Below the pieces are notes generated by a model. The model worked only from the letters and a program-made list of their open reading frames with translations, ran no database searches and had not been told where the DNA came from. Below are positions 34,865 through 44,891 of a stretch of 64,000 nt of DNA, one piece after another. Within the stretch, counting starts at the first letter, position 1; each line of letters opens with the position of its first letter. The stretch comes from Streptomyces sp. CB02980. GTDB lineage: Bacteria; Actinomycetota; Actinomycetes; Streptomycetales; Streptomycetaceae. The position numbers and the translations under genes were made by a program. The stretch is from positions 92,392 to 156,391 of the forward strand of contig NZ_JACSCH020000004.1 in the NCBI RefSeq assembly GCF_014451325.2, in the 5' to 3' direction.

Positions 34865-36829
34865 CTACGACTGACTCGGCGTCGCCAGCTCGAACCAGAC
34901 CACCTTGCCGCCCGAAAGCCGGGTCGCCCCCCACCGCCGCGCCAGCCGGTTCACCAGGAACAGGCCGCGCCCGCCCTCGTCGGTGTCGCGCGCCCGCCGC
35001 TGCCGGGGCAGCTGCGGCGAGTCGTCGCCGACCTCGCAGCGCAGCACGTCCGTCCGCAGCAGCCGCAGCGTCACCGGCCGTTCCGCGTACCGCACGGCGT
35101 TGGTCACGACCTCGCTGATCAACAGCTCGACCGAGTCCGTCAGCTCCTCCAGGTCCCAGCGGGCGAGCGCCCGCCGGGCGAGCCGCCGGGCCCGGCCCGG
35201 GGCCGCGTCCTCCGGGTCCAGGAACCAGTACGCCACGTCGCTCGGCGCGATGCCGTCGAACCGCGCCGCGAGCAGCGCGATGTCGTCGTCCCGGTCACCG
35301 GGACCCAGCATGTCCAACACGTCGTCGCAGAGCGCCTCCAGGGGCGGCGAGTGGTCCGGCCCGGTCAGCTGCGCCGTCGCCGCGAGGCGCTCCCGCAGCT
35401 GCTCGATTCCGGTCCACACGTCCCGGAGCCGGGACTCGACCAGACCGTCCGTGTAGAGCAGCAGCGTGGCTCCGGCCGGGGCGTCCAGCTCGACCGCCTC
35501 GAAGTCCACCCCGCCGACACCGATCGGGGCACCCGGGGGCACCCGCAGCACCTCGGCGCGGCCGCCCAGGTGGAGGAGTATCGGCGGCGGATGGCCGGCG
35601 TTGGCCACGGTGATCCGGTGCGAGACCGGGTCGTACACCGCGTACATGCAGGTCGCCATCCGGTTCTCGCCGAGCCGCTGCGCCTGCTCGTCCAGATGGT
35701 GCAGGACCTCCTGCGGCGGCAGGTCGAGCCCGGCCAGGGTCTGCGTGGTCGTGCGCAGCTGGCCCATGATCGCGGCCGAGGTCATGGAGTGGCCCATGAC
35801 GTCACCGACGACCAGCGCGACCCGGCTGCCGGGCAGCGGGATCGCGTCGTACCAGTCGCCGCCCACCCGCGCCGTCTCGGCCGCCGGCAGATAGCGCGAG
35901 GCCAGCTTGACGCCGGTCGGCTGCGGCAGCGAGTCCGGCAGCATCGTCCGCTGGAGCTCGTCCGCGATGTACGCCTCACGGCCGTACAGCACGGCCTTGT
36001 CGATGCCGAGCGCGGTGTGCGTGGCCAGCTGCGCCGCGACGAGCAGGTCGTTCGGCTCGAAGCCGGCCCGCTCGGGGCGACGCAGGAACACGGCGGCGCC
36101 GATCACCCGGCGCCGGCCGCGCAGGGGCGCGAGGACGGCCCGCAGCCCGCCGGGCAGCGGATGCTCGGGGCCGAGGAGTTCGGTCAGCGCGGTCTTGGCG
36201 GCGGCGGAGTCGCCGAACACCGGCCGCACCCCGCGCAGGACCTCGGCCAGCGCCCCACCGGACCGCACCTCGCAGAGTTCGGCCGCGGGGGTCGGATCCG
36301 GATCGGGTACGAGGACGAGCTCCTCGCCCTCCAGATCGCTTAACCGCAGCCGGTCCGTGCGGCGCAGCCGCAACACGAACGGCGCGACCGGCCGCTCGTC
36401 GCCCACCGGCAGCGGGTCGCGGAGGTAGACCAGGATCTCGTCGGAGAAGGTCGGCACGGTCGCCCGGCACAGACCGAGCACGATCTCGTCCAGGTCGATG
36501 CCGCGGGCGATGCGTCGCGTCGCCGCCCCGACGAACCGCAGCTTCTCGCCCTCGCGCCGCGCGACGGTGTCCCCGCCGCGGCCGCCGCCCTGGAGCTGCG
36601 CCGACACGGCGACGGCCATGGTTCCGGGGCCGCCGGGGGCCGTGGGCGGCGGAGGCGTGGGCGCGTCGGCGCCCGGGGTCGCGGCGGCCGCCGGGCCCGC
36701 CGGCCCGCCCGGCTGTGCGGGCACGTCGGAGGGCAGGCCGGCTGCTGCCTCCTGGCGAGGGCGCGCGCGTTCCTGCGACCGGGCAGCCAGGGGCTGCCGG
36801 CCTTCGTGGGAGGTGGGATGCTCCGTCAC
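34865..36829 (-). CDS. GAF-SpoIIE phosphatase-HATPase multidomain regulator
   Basis: About 654 aa from a GTG. Pro/Ala-rich N-terminus (about 1-90), a GAF-like domain (about 95-285), a PP2C-type SpoIIE domain (about 305-510) with GGDWYDAIPLP, VVGDVMGHS and ANAGHPPP metal-binding motifs, and a C-terminal anti-sigma-type HATPase_c kinase domain (about 530-650) with ELLISEVVTNAVRYAE and the G-loop TDEGGRGLFLVNRLA. Streptomyces uses many such proteins to set phosphorylation of anti-anti-sigma factors in sigma-B-like partner switching. Its partners are not in this window. Confidence 0.93.
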   Translation of the reverse strand: MTEHPTSHEGRQPLAARSQERARPRQEAAAGLPSDVPAQPGGPAGPAAAATPGADAPTPPPPTAPGGPGTMAVAVSAQLQGGGRGGDTVARREGEKLRFVGAATRRIARGIDLDEIVLGLCRATVPTFSDEILVYLRDPLPVGDERPVAPFVLRLRRTDRLRLSDLEGEELVLVPDPDPTPAAELCEVRSGGALAEVLRGVRPVFGDSAAAKTALTELLGPEHPLPGGLRAVLAPLRGRRRVIGAAVFLRRPERAGFEPNDLLVAAQLATHTALGIDKAVLYGREAYIADELQRTMLPDSLPQPTGVKLASRYLPAAETARVGGDWYDAIPLPGSRVALVVGDVMGHSMTSAAIMGQLRTTTQTLAGLDLPPQEVLHHLDEQAQRLGENRMATCMYAVYDPVSHRITVANAGHPPPILLHLGGRAEVLRVPPGAPIGVGGVDFEAVELDAPAGATLLLYTDGLVESRLRDVWTGIEQLRERLAATAQLTGPDHSPPLEALCDDVLDMLGPGDRDDDIALLAARFDGIAPSDVAYWFLDPEDAAPGRARRLARRALARWDLEELTDSVELLISEVVTNAVRYAERPVTLRLLRTDVLRCEVGDDSPQLPRQRRARDTDEGGRGLFLVNRLARRWGATRLSGGKVVWFELATPSQS

Positions 36830-37140
36830 GCGTGGGATTCCGTCCGTCCGGGCCGGTGGTGCGATGCACTCGCTCTTCTCGCCGATGCCGCGCCTTCGGC
36901 GGGGCTAAACCCCTTGTGTGCGGTGGATGTGAAGGCTCCGCGAGCGGCGGCACCAGCGGGGGTCGGAACACCCGGGCAGACGTCCGGCACTGCTCTCCCC
37001 CTCGTGGATGACTTCTGGTCAGGTCCTGCGCTGCGTTCGTTCGTTGACGTGCTGCTCGGTCGGTCTGACGTGCCGTTCGGTCAGCCTCTGCCGTGCGGAG
37101 GACGATCCTACGTTTGAACCCCGGGGGCGCATCAAGGGTC
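36830..37140 (-). promoter_or_regulatory. 311-nt upstream region of the SpoIIE-phosphatase gene with a phased direct repeat
   Basis: No gene is visible. TGACGTGCTGCTCGGTC (37045-37061) and TGACGTGCCGTTCGGTC (37066-37082) are near-identical 17-bp direct repeats 21 bp apart, i.e. two helical turns, about 215-255 bp before the start codon. That geometry fits binding of a regulator to one face of the DNA. Confidence 0.5.
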
Positions 37141-37806
37141 TCACGGTGCCGTGTGCGCCGGAGTGCGGTCCCAGTCGGCCGGCAGCTCCGGAACCCGCCA
37201 TGCCGGATCGGGCCGCCAGTTCTCCCAGCCGTCCGAGAACGGCGCCCCCCACGCCGTGATGCGGTCCACCGCCCGCTGCCCGGCGCCACGCACGCGCGTG
37301 GCCTGTTCCGGACCCATCAGACCGGACCGCTGGGCCTGCGCGAACTCGTCCTCGTCCCGCCACAGCCAGCTGCGGTCGGGGTAGACGGAGATGTCGAGGA
37401 AGTGGTCCTCGGAGTCGAAGCCGCCGGACCAGCGGACCCGCGGCTCCTCCAGGTTCACGTACCAGCTGCGGAAGCGCCAGCCGCGCTCCCAGAACAGCCA
37501 CACCGACCACGGGTCGCCGGGCCTCGCCAGCTTCAGGACGCCGCTGCCGGACCACCGCGCGCGTTCCGTGGTGCGCGGCGCGGTGTAGCGGGTGGCGAGG
37601 GGCTCCTCGTGCACGGGCGTGCCGTCGGCGAGCACCGGTCGGACGCATTCCGTGCCGGGCGCCATCCAGACCGCGAGGAGGTCCGGTGTGTCCTGGACGA
37701 CCGTCACCGGTCGGCAGATGTGCACGTCTCCGGTGCCGTTGCCGCGGTAGCGCCAGAGGATGTGCTCCCCCGGCGCCCAATGCTGAGAGCCGCCCGATCC
37801 TGTCAT
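37141..37806 (-). CDS. DUF402 family protein (FomD-like)
   Basis: About 221 aa. The DUF402 core is visible as WYVNLEEP, then EDHFLDISVYPDRSWLWRDEDEFAQA, a beta-barrel domain with acidic residues that bind divalent metal and hydrolyse nucleotide-linked substrates in the FomD/nucleoside-diphosphate phosphatase branch. N-terminal part (about 8-100) contains the outer strands (RYRGNGTGDVHICRPVTVV). The exact substrate is not predictable. It starts 72 nt before the fumC stop in the same direction. Confidence 0.85.
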   Translation of the reverse strand: MTGSGGSQHWAPGEHILWRYRGNGTGDVHICRPVTVVQDTPDLLAVWMAPGTECVRPVLADGTPVHEEPLATRYTAPRTTERARWSGSGVLKLARPGDPWSVWLFWERGWRFRSWYVNLEEPRVRWSGGFDSEDHFLDISVYPDRSWLWRDEDEFAQAQRSGLMGPEQATRVRGAGQRAVDRITAWGAPFSDGWENWRPDPAWRVPELPADWDRTPAHTAP

Positions 37807-37878
37807 GCGCAGATCTTAGGGGCGCGCTCCCACGACCGCAGCGGCATGGATCACGGATGAGTCATCCGAGTACGTCTG

Positions 37879-39288
37879 TCACGGGCGCGTCATCCGCAGG
37901 ACGTCCAGGGCCTCGTCCAGCTGCTCGACCGTCAGGTCGCCGCGCTCCACGTACCCGGACTCCAGCACCACCTCGCGGATGGTCTTCCGTTCGGCCAGCG
38001 ACTTCTTCGCGACCTTGGCGGCCTCCTCGTAGCCGATGTACTTGTTCAGCGGGGTGACCACGGAGGGCGAGGACTCGGCGTACTCGCGGGCCCGCTCGAC
38101 GTTGGCCGTGATCCCGTCGACCGTGCGGTCGGCGAGCAGCCGGGACGCGTTGGCGAGGAGTCGTACGGACTCCAGGAGGTTCTTGGCCATCACCGGCAGC
38201 ATCACGTTGAGCTCGAAGTTCCCGGCCGCGCCCGCCACCGCCACCGTGGTGTCGTTTCCGGTCACCTGCGCGGCGACCATGAGGACCGCCTCGGGGATCA
38301 CCGGGTTCACCTTGCCCGGCATGATCGACGAGCCGGGCTGGAGGTCGGGGAGGTTGATCTCGGCGAGGCCGGTGCGGGGTCCGCTGGCCATCCAGCGCAG
38401 ATCGTTGGCGATCTTGGTGAGGGAGACCGCGACCGTACGGAGCTGCCCGGACGTCTCCACCAGGGCGTCCCGGGCGCCCTGCGCCTCGAAGTGGTCGCGG
38501 GCCTCGGTCAGCGGCAGGCCGGTCGCGCGGGCGACCTCCGTGATGACGGCCGCGGAGAAGCCGGCCGGGGTGTTGATGCCGGTGCCCACCGCCGTACCGC
38601 CGAGGGGGAGTTCGGCGAGCCGGGGGAGCGCGGAGCGCAGTCGCTCGACGCCGTACCTGACCTGCGCCGCGTAGCCGCCGAACTCCTGGCCGAGGGTGAC
38701 CGGGGTGGCGTCCATGAGGTGCGTGCGGCCGGACTTCACCACCGACGCGAATTCGGCCGATTTTCGCTCAAGGGAAGCGGCCAGATGATCGAGGGCGGGG
38801 ATCAGGTCGCGGGTGACGGCGCCGGTGGCCGCGATGTGGATCGAGGACGGGAAGACGTCGTTGGAGGACTGCGAGGCGTTCACGTGGTCGTTGGGGTGGA
38901 CCTCGCGGCCCCCGGGGAGCCGCTCGGTGGCGAGGGTGGCGATCACCTCGTTGGTGTTCATGTTGGACGAGGTGCCGGAGCCGGTCTGGAAGACGTCCAC
39001 CGGGAAGTGCTCGTCCCAGCGCCCCTCGGCGACCTCCGCCGCCGCCGAGGCGATGGCCTCGGCGCGGTCCCGGTCGATCACCCCGAGCTCCGCGTTGACC
39101 TGGGCGGCGGCGGCCTTGATCCGGGCGAGGGCCTCGATGTGGGCGCGCTCCAGGCGCTGCCCGGAGACCGGGAAGTTCTCCACGGCCCGCTGGGTCTGGG
39201 CCCGCCACTTGGCGTGTGCGGGGACCCGCACCTCACCCATGGAGTCGTGCTCGATCCGGTAACCGTCGGCCTGGTCTGTGTCGTTCAT
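37879..39288 (-). CDS. fumC: class II fumarate hydratase
   Basis: About 469 aa from the ATG at 39288 (TTGAGGAAC upstream), the usual class II length. Fumarase/aspartase superfamily motifs appear in order: [13 protein letters not shown], the [14 protein letters not shown] active-site loop, [17 protein letters not shown], and the signature [11 protein letters not shown] near residue 325. A homotetrameric, oxygen-stable enzyme that interconverts fumarate and L-malate in the TCA cycle. A class I enzyme for the same step lies 4 kb away. Confidence 0.96.
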   Translation of the reverse strand: MNDTDQADGYRIEHDSMGEVRVPAHAKWRAQTQRAVENFPVSGQRLERAHIEALARIKAAAAQVNAELGVIDRDRAEAIASAAAEVAEGRWDEHFPVDVFQTGSGTSSNMNTNEVIATLATERLPGGREVHPNDHVNASQSSNDVFPSSIHIAATGAVTRDLIPALDHLAASLERKSAEFASVVKSGRTHLMDATPVTLGQEFGGYAAQVRYGVERLRSALPRLAELPLGGTAVGTGINTPAGFSAAVITEVARATGLPLTEARDHFEAQGARDALVETSGQLRTVAVSLTKIANDLRWMASGPRTGLAEINLPDLQPGSSIMPGKVNPVIPEAVLMVAAQVTGNDTTVAVAGAAGNFELNVMLPVMAKNLLESVRLLANASRLLADRTVDGITANVERAREYAESSPSVVTPLNKYIGYEEAAKVAKKSLAERKTIREVVLESGYVERGDLTVEQLDEALDVLRMTRP

Positions 39289-39394
39289 GTTCCTCAACCT
39301 CCTGTGAAAGATGAGCACTTGTCTTGTTCGATGTATTCCCATCGGGCGTACCGGCCAGTAAAAACCGTGGGTAACCCCACTTCCAGGAGGCGCA

Positions 39395-40942
39395 ATGACG
39401 CGCACCAGGTACAGACACCGCTGGCCCATCGCCGTCCTCGCCGCGGCCGCCGCCGCGCTCGGCACGATGACCGCCGCCGCCCCCGCCGGAGCGGCCGCCA
39501 CGGGCACCGCCACCGCCACCGGCACCACCGCGGTGACCGCCGCCGTACCGCTCCCGCCCGCCCTTGAGGCGATCCGCGCCGCCGAGGCCACCAGGATCTA
39601 CGGCAGCCCCGAGGAGCGCCCGCTCGCCCAGCGCAAGACCGGCCTGATCTCGCTCGGCGACAGCGAGATCTCCGGCGAGGGGGTCGGCACCTACGAGTCC
39701 CCCACCAACGGTCCCACCAACTGGTGCCACCGCTCGCCCGACGCCGCCATCCACCGCACCGGAATCCCCGCGGACCTCACGTTCAACGTGTCCTGCTCCG
39801 GCGCGTACACCGGCAACATCCGGATCGGCGGCTCGAAGCAGTACGCCGACGAGCTCGTCCAGAGCGACAACCTGGCCGTCAAGGCGCGCAACACCCGGAT
39901 CAAGATGATCACGCTCGTCGCCGGCGCCAACGACGACCTGCAGTTCGGGCCCGTCATGACCGACTGCGTCCAGCGCTATCTGCTCCTCCAGGGCGCCTGC
40001 GAGCCCAAGTACGCGGGCGGCTGGCAGGCCCGCGTCGACGCGCTCGTCCCCAAGGTCGAGCAGACCGTCCGCGACCTCAAGGCCGTGATGCGCGACGCCG
40101 GTTACGCCGACGGCGACTACAAGCTCGTCGTCATGGGCTACCCCAGCCCGATCGGCCCCGACTTCCGTGACAACCCCGACTTCCCCGGGAAGCTGATCTG
40201 CGGCGGACTCGGCTACGACTCCGACACCGTCTGGGGCCGCAACACCGCCGTCCCCGCCTTCGAGCGCGGGATGCGCGCGGCGGCCGCCTCCACCGGCGCC
40301 GTCTACCTCGACAACTCGCGGCTCTTCCACGGCCACGAGGTCTGCATGGAGGACGCCTGGGCCCGCGGTCTCTACATCGACCTCTCCAAGCCCGGGACCC
40401 CGGACGAGAACTCCGTACGGCAGTCCTTCCACCCCAACGCGCGCGGGCACGCCGCCTTCGCGTCCTGTCTCACCCAGATCTACAACTCGGGTACGCGTGA
40501 GGCCGGTTGCGCCGACGTGAACTCCTCGGGCACGCCGACCCTCTTCCCGCTCGCCTGGGACGACGCGTACAAGCCGCTGAAGAACCAGGCGACCGGCAAC
40601 TGTCTGGACGTCGACGCGGCCACCTCGTCCAACGGCACCGCCGTCCTCGGCTGGGACTGCCACGGCGGCCGCAACCAGGGCTGGTGGTACGACTCCACCC
40701 GTCGCACCGTCCACACCCAGCTGACCCAGGACCGCTGCCTGGACGTTCCCGCGTCCGGCTACCAGGCGGGCAAGGCGCTCGTCCTGTGGAACTGCCACGG
40801 CGGCGCCAACCAGCGGTTCGTCCGCGACGGCGCCACGATCCGCCCGGCCGACGCGACCGGCCTCTGCCTCGCCCAGAGCGCGGCGAGGCAGCCGATCAGG
40901 CTCCAGACCTGCGACGGCTCGGCGAACCAGACGTTCGCGTAG
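39395..40942 (+). CDS. secreted SGNH/GDSL hydrolase with ricin-type lectin domain
   Basis: About 515 aa. Signal peptide (about 1-34), an Ala/Thr-rich linker, an SGNH hydrolase domain (about 80-370) with [11 protein letters not shown] (block I; GDSE rather than GDSL), AGANDD (block III) and SFHPNARGH (block V, catalytic His), then a ricin-B beta-trefoil (about 385-515) with NQGWWYD, NQRFVRD and NQTFA, the QxW-like repeats. It probably deacylates or deacetylates an extracellular lipid or polysaccharide, held to substrate by the lectin. Ends with a strong terminator. Confidence 0.9.
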   Translation: MTRTRYRHRWPIAVLAAAAAALGTMTAAAPAGAAATGTATATGTTAVTAAVPLPPALEAIRAAEATRIYGSPEERPLAQRKTGLISLGDSEISGEGVGTYESPTNGPTNWCHRSPDAAIHRTGIPADLTFNVSCSGAYTGNIRIGGSKQYADELVQSDNLAVKARNTRIKMITLVAGANDDLQFGPVMTDCVQRYLLLQGACEPKYAGGWQARVDALVPKVEQTVRDLKAVMRDAGYADGDYKLVVMGYPSPIGPDFRDNPDFPGKLICGGLGYDSDTVWGRNTAVPAFERGMRAAAASTGAVYLDNSRLFHGHEVCMEDAWARGLYIDLSKPGTPDENSVRQSFHPNARGHAAFASCLTQIYNSGTREAGCADVNSSGTPTLFPLAWDDAYKPLKNQATGNCLDVDAATSSNGTAVLGWDCHGGRNQGWWYDSTRRTVHTQLTQDRCLDVPASGYQAGKALVLWNCHGGANQRFVRDGATIRPADATGLCLAQSAARQPIRLQTCDGSANQTFA

Positions 40943-40961
40943 CCGGCGCACGTTCCACCGA

Positions 40962-41001
40962 GACCGTGGCCCCCGTCCGTGCTCGGACGGGGGCCACGGT
41001 C
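40962..41001 (+). terminator. very stable terminator after the SGNH hydrolase gene
   Basis: GACCGTGGCCCCCGTCCG (40962-40979) pairs perfectly, 18 bp, with 40984-41001 over the loop TGCT. A partial third copy (GGGGGCCACGG) follows at about 41012. Confidence 0.88.
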
Positions 41002-41068
41002 GTGTCTGAAGGGGGCCACGGCCGCGATCGGTACGGGTGCCGCGGCCGTGCCCGGCACGTGTGCGGGC

Positions 41069-41731
41069 TCAGAGCGGTTTGAGCGTGCTCCTGGCCAGCT
41101 CGTAGGCCGGGATCATCGCCCGGTGCTCCGCGGTGTCGAGCCCCCCGAGGTGCACGATCACCGTCCCCTTCGGCGTCGAGACGGCGAAGGCGCGCTCCTC
41201 CTTCGACTCCTCCATCAGCTTGTTGTAGACGGTGTACGTCACCTCGGTGACGGGCCCCGCGCCGGAGCCGCTCTCCTCGTAGGTGACCTTGGAGGTGTTC
41301 TGCTCGGCCTTCACGAACCCTTCGAGGACCGCCTTGGCCGAGCCCTTCCCGGCCGTCCACACCCGCAGGAAGCCCACGTGCCCGGCCGGCTTGGCATCGA
41401 CCTCGCAGCGAACGGTGGCCGGCCCCTGTCGGGTGAGCGCCGCGAACTCCGGGTTCTCGGGGTCCTCGATCGCCTTCGGCGTCCACTTCTCCGCCACCCC
41501 GAAGGAGACGGGCAGCGCGCAGGCCGTCCCCGGACCGCCGACGGTCAGAGCGGCCGCGGCGGCAGCGGGCGCCTTCGTGGCAGCCGTGGGCGTCTCCGTC
41601 GCGGGAGCCGCCGTGGGCCGTGCGCCCTGGGTGACCTCGGGCAACGGCTCGACGTCGGCGCAGCCGGCGAGCAGCAGCCCCGCGGCCAGGGCGGCGGTGA
41701 CCGGGGCCAGGGTCCGTATCGGGTGTCTCAT
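41069..41731 (-). CDS. secreted lipoprotein, DUF3558-like
   Basis: About 220 aa from the ATG at 41731. Lipobox LLAGC with Cys24, an Ala/Thr/Pro linker (about 30-62), then a domain with two Cys (TACALPV and VRCEVD) that may pair, resembling Streptomyces DUF3558-type lipoproteins. No catalytic motif is seen. It is tail-to-tail with the SGNH hydrolase gene and head-to-head with the small secreted protein gene (117 nt between starts). Confidence 0.75.
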   Translation of the reverse strand: MRHPIRTLAPVTAALAAGLLLAGCADVEPLPEVTQGARPTAAPATETPTAATKAPAAAAAALTVGGPGTACALPVSFGVAEKWTPKAIEDPENPEFAALTRQGPATVRCEVDAKPAGHVGFLRVWTAGKGSAKAVLEGFVKAEQNTSKVTYEESGSGAGPVTEVTYTVYNKLMEESKEERAFAVSTPKGTVIVHLGGLDTAEHRAMIPAYELARSTLKPL

Positions 41732-41848
41732 GCGCGTCAGCGTAGTGGCGGGCCGGACGTCCCCCGGACGGGCGTACCCGGGGTCGGCGTCGCACAATGT
41801 GAAGCAGGTCCGAAGATCCCCGGGGGGCTTCCCCGCAGGAGGCAGGAC

Positions 41849-42346
41849 ATGATCCGTAGCTTCAGGAGGATCTGCGTGCTCGGCGTCACCGCGGTGGCCG
41901 CGGGCGCCTTCTCCGCCGTCGCCGCCGTCCCGGCGTCCGCCGCCGACGGGTTCGAGTTCACGCTCTACGCCAAGGAGGTGCCGACCGATCAGGGCGACGA
42001 CACGACCGGGCCGCCGCCCGGGCTCGGGGACTCGTTCGCCTTCGCCGACGACCTCTTCAGGTCCAAGGGCGGCGACAACGTCGGCCGGGACGGCGTGACC
42101 TGCACGGTGGTCCGCACCGGTAGTCCCAACGACCTCGTGTGCGTGGGCACGTTCGTGCTGAACGGCGGACCCGGCGGGCAGATCATGGGGCAGACCCTCC
42201 TGTCGGTCGACCCGGACGCCGAGGAACAGGCCGCGTTCGACATCGCCGTCACCGGTGGGACGGGTGACTTCAAGGACGCGCGCGGCACCATTCGCTCGAC
42301 TCCGGACGGGGACTTCTCCCGACTGGAGTTCCACATCACCGGGTGA
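41849..42346 (+). CDS. secreted beta-barrel protein, allene-oxide-cyclase-like
   Basis: About 165 aa from the ATG at 41849 with AGGAGG upstream. A signal peptide (about 1-31, cut after ASA) precedes a domain reading TLYAKE..., GDSFAFADDL, CTVVRTGSPNDLVCVGTFVL and TGGTGDFKDARGTI. The GGTGxFxxARG loop is the hallmark of the allene-oxide-cyclase-like/dirigent-like eight-stranded barrel. Bacterial members have unknown roles, some beside biosynthetic genes. Two Cys may form a disulfide. Confidence 0.75.
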   Translation: MIRSFRRICVLGVTAVAAGAFSAVAAVPASAADGFEFTLYAKEVPTDQGDDTTGPPPGLGDSFAFADDLFRSKGGDNVGRDGVTCTVVRTGSPNDLVCVGTFVLNGGPGGQIMGQTLLSVDPDAEEQAAFDIAVTGGTGDFKDARGTIRSTPDGDFSRLEFHITG

Positions 42347-42383
42347 GCCGCCCGGGGAGTCCGGGCCGGGCCCACCGCGGTGT

Positions 42384-43025
42384 TCAGGAGAGCTTGCCGC
42401 CGTAGTCCGGGAGCTTGAACGTGCGCTCGGCGTGACCGCCGACCAGGTCGGTGGTGTTGTTGCCGATGTTCGCGATGATCGTGTAGCCCTTGCCCTCGAT
42501 CTTGGCGCGCTGCTCCGTCTTGTACGCGCTGACCTCGGCGAACAGGTCGGGAAGCGAGCGCACGTACAGCCCGTCGACCGGGTAGCCGGCCTGCTTCAGG
42601 TTCCAGTCCGTGAGCGAGTGGATGATCCCCGGGCGGGCGGTGACGAAGAAGACGTCGACGCCGCGGTCGTGGGCCTCGCGGACGAGGGCGCGCACCTCGG
42701 CGATGGCCGGGGTCGGCAGCTCCCAGAAGGGGTGGAAGTCCGTCTCCAGCGAGCTGTTGTCGATGTCGAGGACGATCGCCTGCTTCTCGTCGCCGGCGTT
42801 CTCGGAACGCTCCTCGATGTACGGGCGGGCCTGCGCGACCACGGCGGCCACGTCACGGCGCCAGGTCGTGTAGTCGACGTCCTTGAAGGCGGCGGTCGAC
42901 GTGCTGTGTCCGTCCGGGTCGGAGGCGGAGGCGGCGGGCGCGGGGCCGACGACGAGGAAGGCGGTCAGGGCGAGCGTGGCGGTGGTTCCGGCGGCGGCGC
43001 GCCTGCGGAAGGGCGTGACGGGCAT
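42384..43025 (-). CDS. secreted HAD-superfamily acid phosphatase (class III type)
   Basis: About 213 aa from the ATG at 43025 (AAGGAG upstream). Signal peptide (about 1-33), then the HAD motif I as VLDIDNSSLETDF (nucleophile Asp then acid/base Asp), motif II as FFVTARPG, and a C-terminal NIGNNTTDL motif in place of the usual DxxxD. It resembles class IIIB/vegetative-storage-type acid phosphatases that release phosphate from organic esters outside the cell. Tail-to-tail with the barrel-protein gene, 37 nt apart. Confidence 0.88.
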   Translation of the reverse strand: MPVTPFRRRAAAGTTATLALTAFLVVGPAPAASASDPDGHSTSTAAFKDVDYTTWRRDVAAVVAQARPYIEERSENAGDEKQAIVLDIDNSSLETDFHPFWELPTPAIAEVRALVREAHDRGVDVFFVTARPGIIHSLTDWNLKQAGYPVDGLYVRSLPDLFAEVSAYKTEQRAKIEGKGYTIIANIGNNTTDLVGGHAERTFKLPDYGGKLS

Positions 43026-43144
43026 GGGGGGCTCCTTGGTCGACCGGCTCGGGGACTTTGGCATGCTCGCGCTCAATACTGGACAGTAGGCAACGAGATG
43101 GCTACCGGTCGGTAGCGACTTTCTGAGCGGACGACGAAGCCCCC

Positions 43145-43212
43145 CGGTCCGGAGGACCGAGGGGCGGACGTCAGGCGTCGGTCCGGGAGGACCGAGGGGC
43201 GGACGTCAGGCG
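43145..43212 (-). repeat. 33/34-bp imperfect tandem duplication after the class I fumarase gene
   Basis: Two copies (43145-43177 and 43179-43212) of a unit beginning CGGTCCGGAGGACCGAGGGG, the second with one extra G. Each contains the inverted repeat CGGTCC...GGACCG, so the pair could act as a double terminator for both converging sides. Confidence 0.85.
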
Positions 43213-43220
43213 GCGGGCGA

Positions 43221-44891
43221 TCAGGCGAGGCCGGGACCCCGCACCGGGATGTGCGTGAACGTCGGCTCCGGGGCCGGGTTCTGGAAGAAGTCGTTGCCCT
43301 TGTCGTCCACCACGATGAACGCCGGGAAGTCCTCGACCTCGATCTTCCAGACCGCCTCCATGCCGAGCTCCTCGTACTCGACGACCTCGACCTTCTTGAT
43401 GCAGTCCTGCGCGAGCCGCGCCGCCGGGCCGCCGATCGAGCCGAGGTAGAAGCCGCCGTGGCTGCCACAGGCGTTCGTGACCTGCTGCGAGCGGTTGCCC
43501 TTGGCCAGCATGACCTTCGAGCCGCCCGCCGCCTGGAACTGCTCCACGTACGAGTCCATCCGGCCGGCCGTCGTCGGACCGAAGGAACCGGAGGCGTACC
43601 CCTCGGGGGTCTTCGCCGGGCCCGCGTAGTAGACCGGGTGGTCCTTCAGGTACTGCGGCATCTCCTCGCCCGCGTCCAGGCGCTCCTTGATCTTGGCGTG
43701 CGCGATGTCGCGCGCCACGACCAGCGGGCCGTTGAGGGAGAGACGCGTCTTGACCGGGTACTTGGTCAGCTCGGCGAGGATGTCGTCCATCGGCTGGTTC
43801 AGGTCGATGGTGACGACGTCGCTCTCCTCGGAGAGGTGCGCGTCGGTCGTCTCCGGCAGGAAGCGCGCCGGGTCGGTCTCCAGCTGCTCCAGGAAGACGC
43901 CCTCGGCGGTGATCTTCGCGACGGCCTGGCGGTCGGCCGAGCAGGAGACGGCGATCGCGACGGGCAGCGAGGCGCCGTGGCGGGGGAGGCGGACGACGCG
44001 GACGTCGTGGCAGAAGTACTTGCCGCCGAACTGCGCGCCGATGCCGATCTTCTGCGTCAGCTCGAAGACCTTCTCCTCCAGCTCCTTGTCGCGGAAGCCG
44101 TGGCCGGTCTCGGCCGAGCCCTCGGCGGGCAGCTCGTCCAGGTAGTGCGCGGAGGCGTACTTCGCGGTCTTGAGTGCGAACTCGGCGGACGTGCCGCCGA
44201 CGACGATCGCCAGGTGGTACGGCGGGCAGGCGGCCGTGCCGAGCGAGCGGATCTTCTCCTCCAGGAACTTCATCATGCTCGCCTCGTTGAGGACGGCCTT
44301 CGTCTCCTGGTAGAGGAAGGACTTGTTGGCGGAGCCGCCGCCCTTGGCCATGAAGAGGAACTTGTACGCGCCGCCGTCGGTCGCGTACAGCTCGATCTGC
44401 GCGGGCAGGTTCGAGCCGGTGTTCTTCTCCTCCCACATGGTGACCGGGGCCATCTGCGAGTACCGCAGGTTGAGCTTGGTGTACGCGTCGTAGATGCCCT
44501 TGGACAGGGCCTCCTCGTCGCGGCCGGAGGTCAGCACGTTCTGGCCGCGCTTGCCCATGACGATCGCGGTGCCCGTGTCCTGGCACATGGGCAGGACGCC
44601 GGCGGCGGCGATGTTCGCGTTCTTGAGGAGGTCGAGCGCGACGAACTTGTCGTTCGACGAGGCCTCGGGGTCGTCGATGATCCGGCGCAGCTGGGCCAGG
44701 TGGGCCGGGCGCAGGAAGTGCTGGATGTCGCGGATGGCCTCGGCGGCCAGGGTGCGCAGCGCCTCCGGCTCGACCTTGAGGAACGTACGGCCGTCGGCCT
44801 CGAAGGTGGAGACACCTTCGGAGGTCACCAGGCGGTAGGGCGTGGTGTCCTCTCCCAGGGGGAGCAGATCGGAGTACGCAAACTCTGGCAT
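43221..44891 (-). CDS. fumA: class I fumarate hydratase (iron-sulfur)
   Basis: About 556 aa from the ATG at 44891; an ATG three codons upstream is possible. The N-terminal fumarase domain carries PMCQDTGTA and later Cys in [10 protein letters not shown] and SCSADRQ that should hold the 4Fe-4S cluster, followed by the C-terminal Fe-S hydro-lyase beta domain (about 400-555) with [11 protein letters not shown]. It catalyses the same reaction as FumC but is oxygen-labile. The two may serve different oxygen or iron states. Upstream lies a 34-bp tandem repeat region. Confidence 0.95.
   Translation of the reverse strand: MPEFAYSDLLPLGEDTTPYRLVTSEGVSTFEADGRTFLKVEPEALRTLAAEAIRDIQHFLRPAHLAQLRRIIDDPEASSNDKFVALDLLKNANIAAAGVLPMCQDTGTAIVMGKRGQNVLTSGRDEEALSKGIYDAYTKLNLRYSQMAPVTMWEEKNTGSNLPAQIELYATDGGAYKFLFMAKGGGSANKSFLYQETKAVLNEASMMKFLEEKIRSLGTAACPPYHLAIVVGGTSAEFALKTAKYASAHYLDELPAEGSAETGHGFRDKELEEKVFELTQKIGIGAQFGGKYFCHDVRVVRLPRHGASLPVAIAVSCSADRQAVAKITAEGVFLEQLETDPARFLPETTDAHLSEESDVVTIDLNQPMDDILAELTKYPVKTRLSLNGPLVVARDIAHAKIKERLDAGEEMPQYLKDHPVYYAGPAKTPEGYASGSFGPTTAGRMDSYVEQFQAAGGSKVMLAKGNRSQQVTNACGSHGGFYLGSIGGPAARLAQDCIKKVEVVEYEELGMEAVWKIEVEDFPAFIVVDDKGNDFFQNPAPEPTFTHIPVRGPGLA

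Noticed and set aside
40507..41082. 191-codon plus-strand frame over the lectin domain
   Set aside because: Arg/Pro-rich shadow of the SGNH hydrolase gene in another frame.
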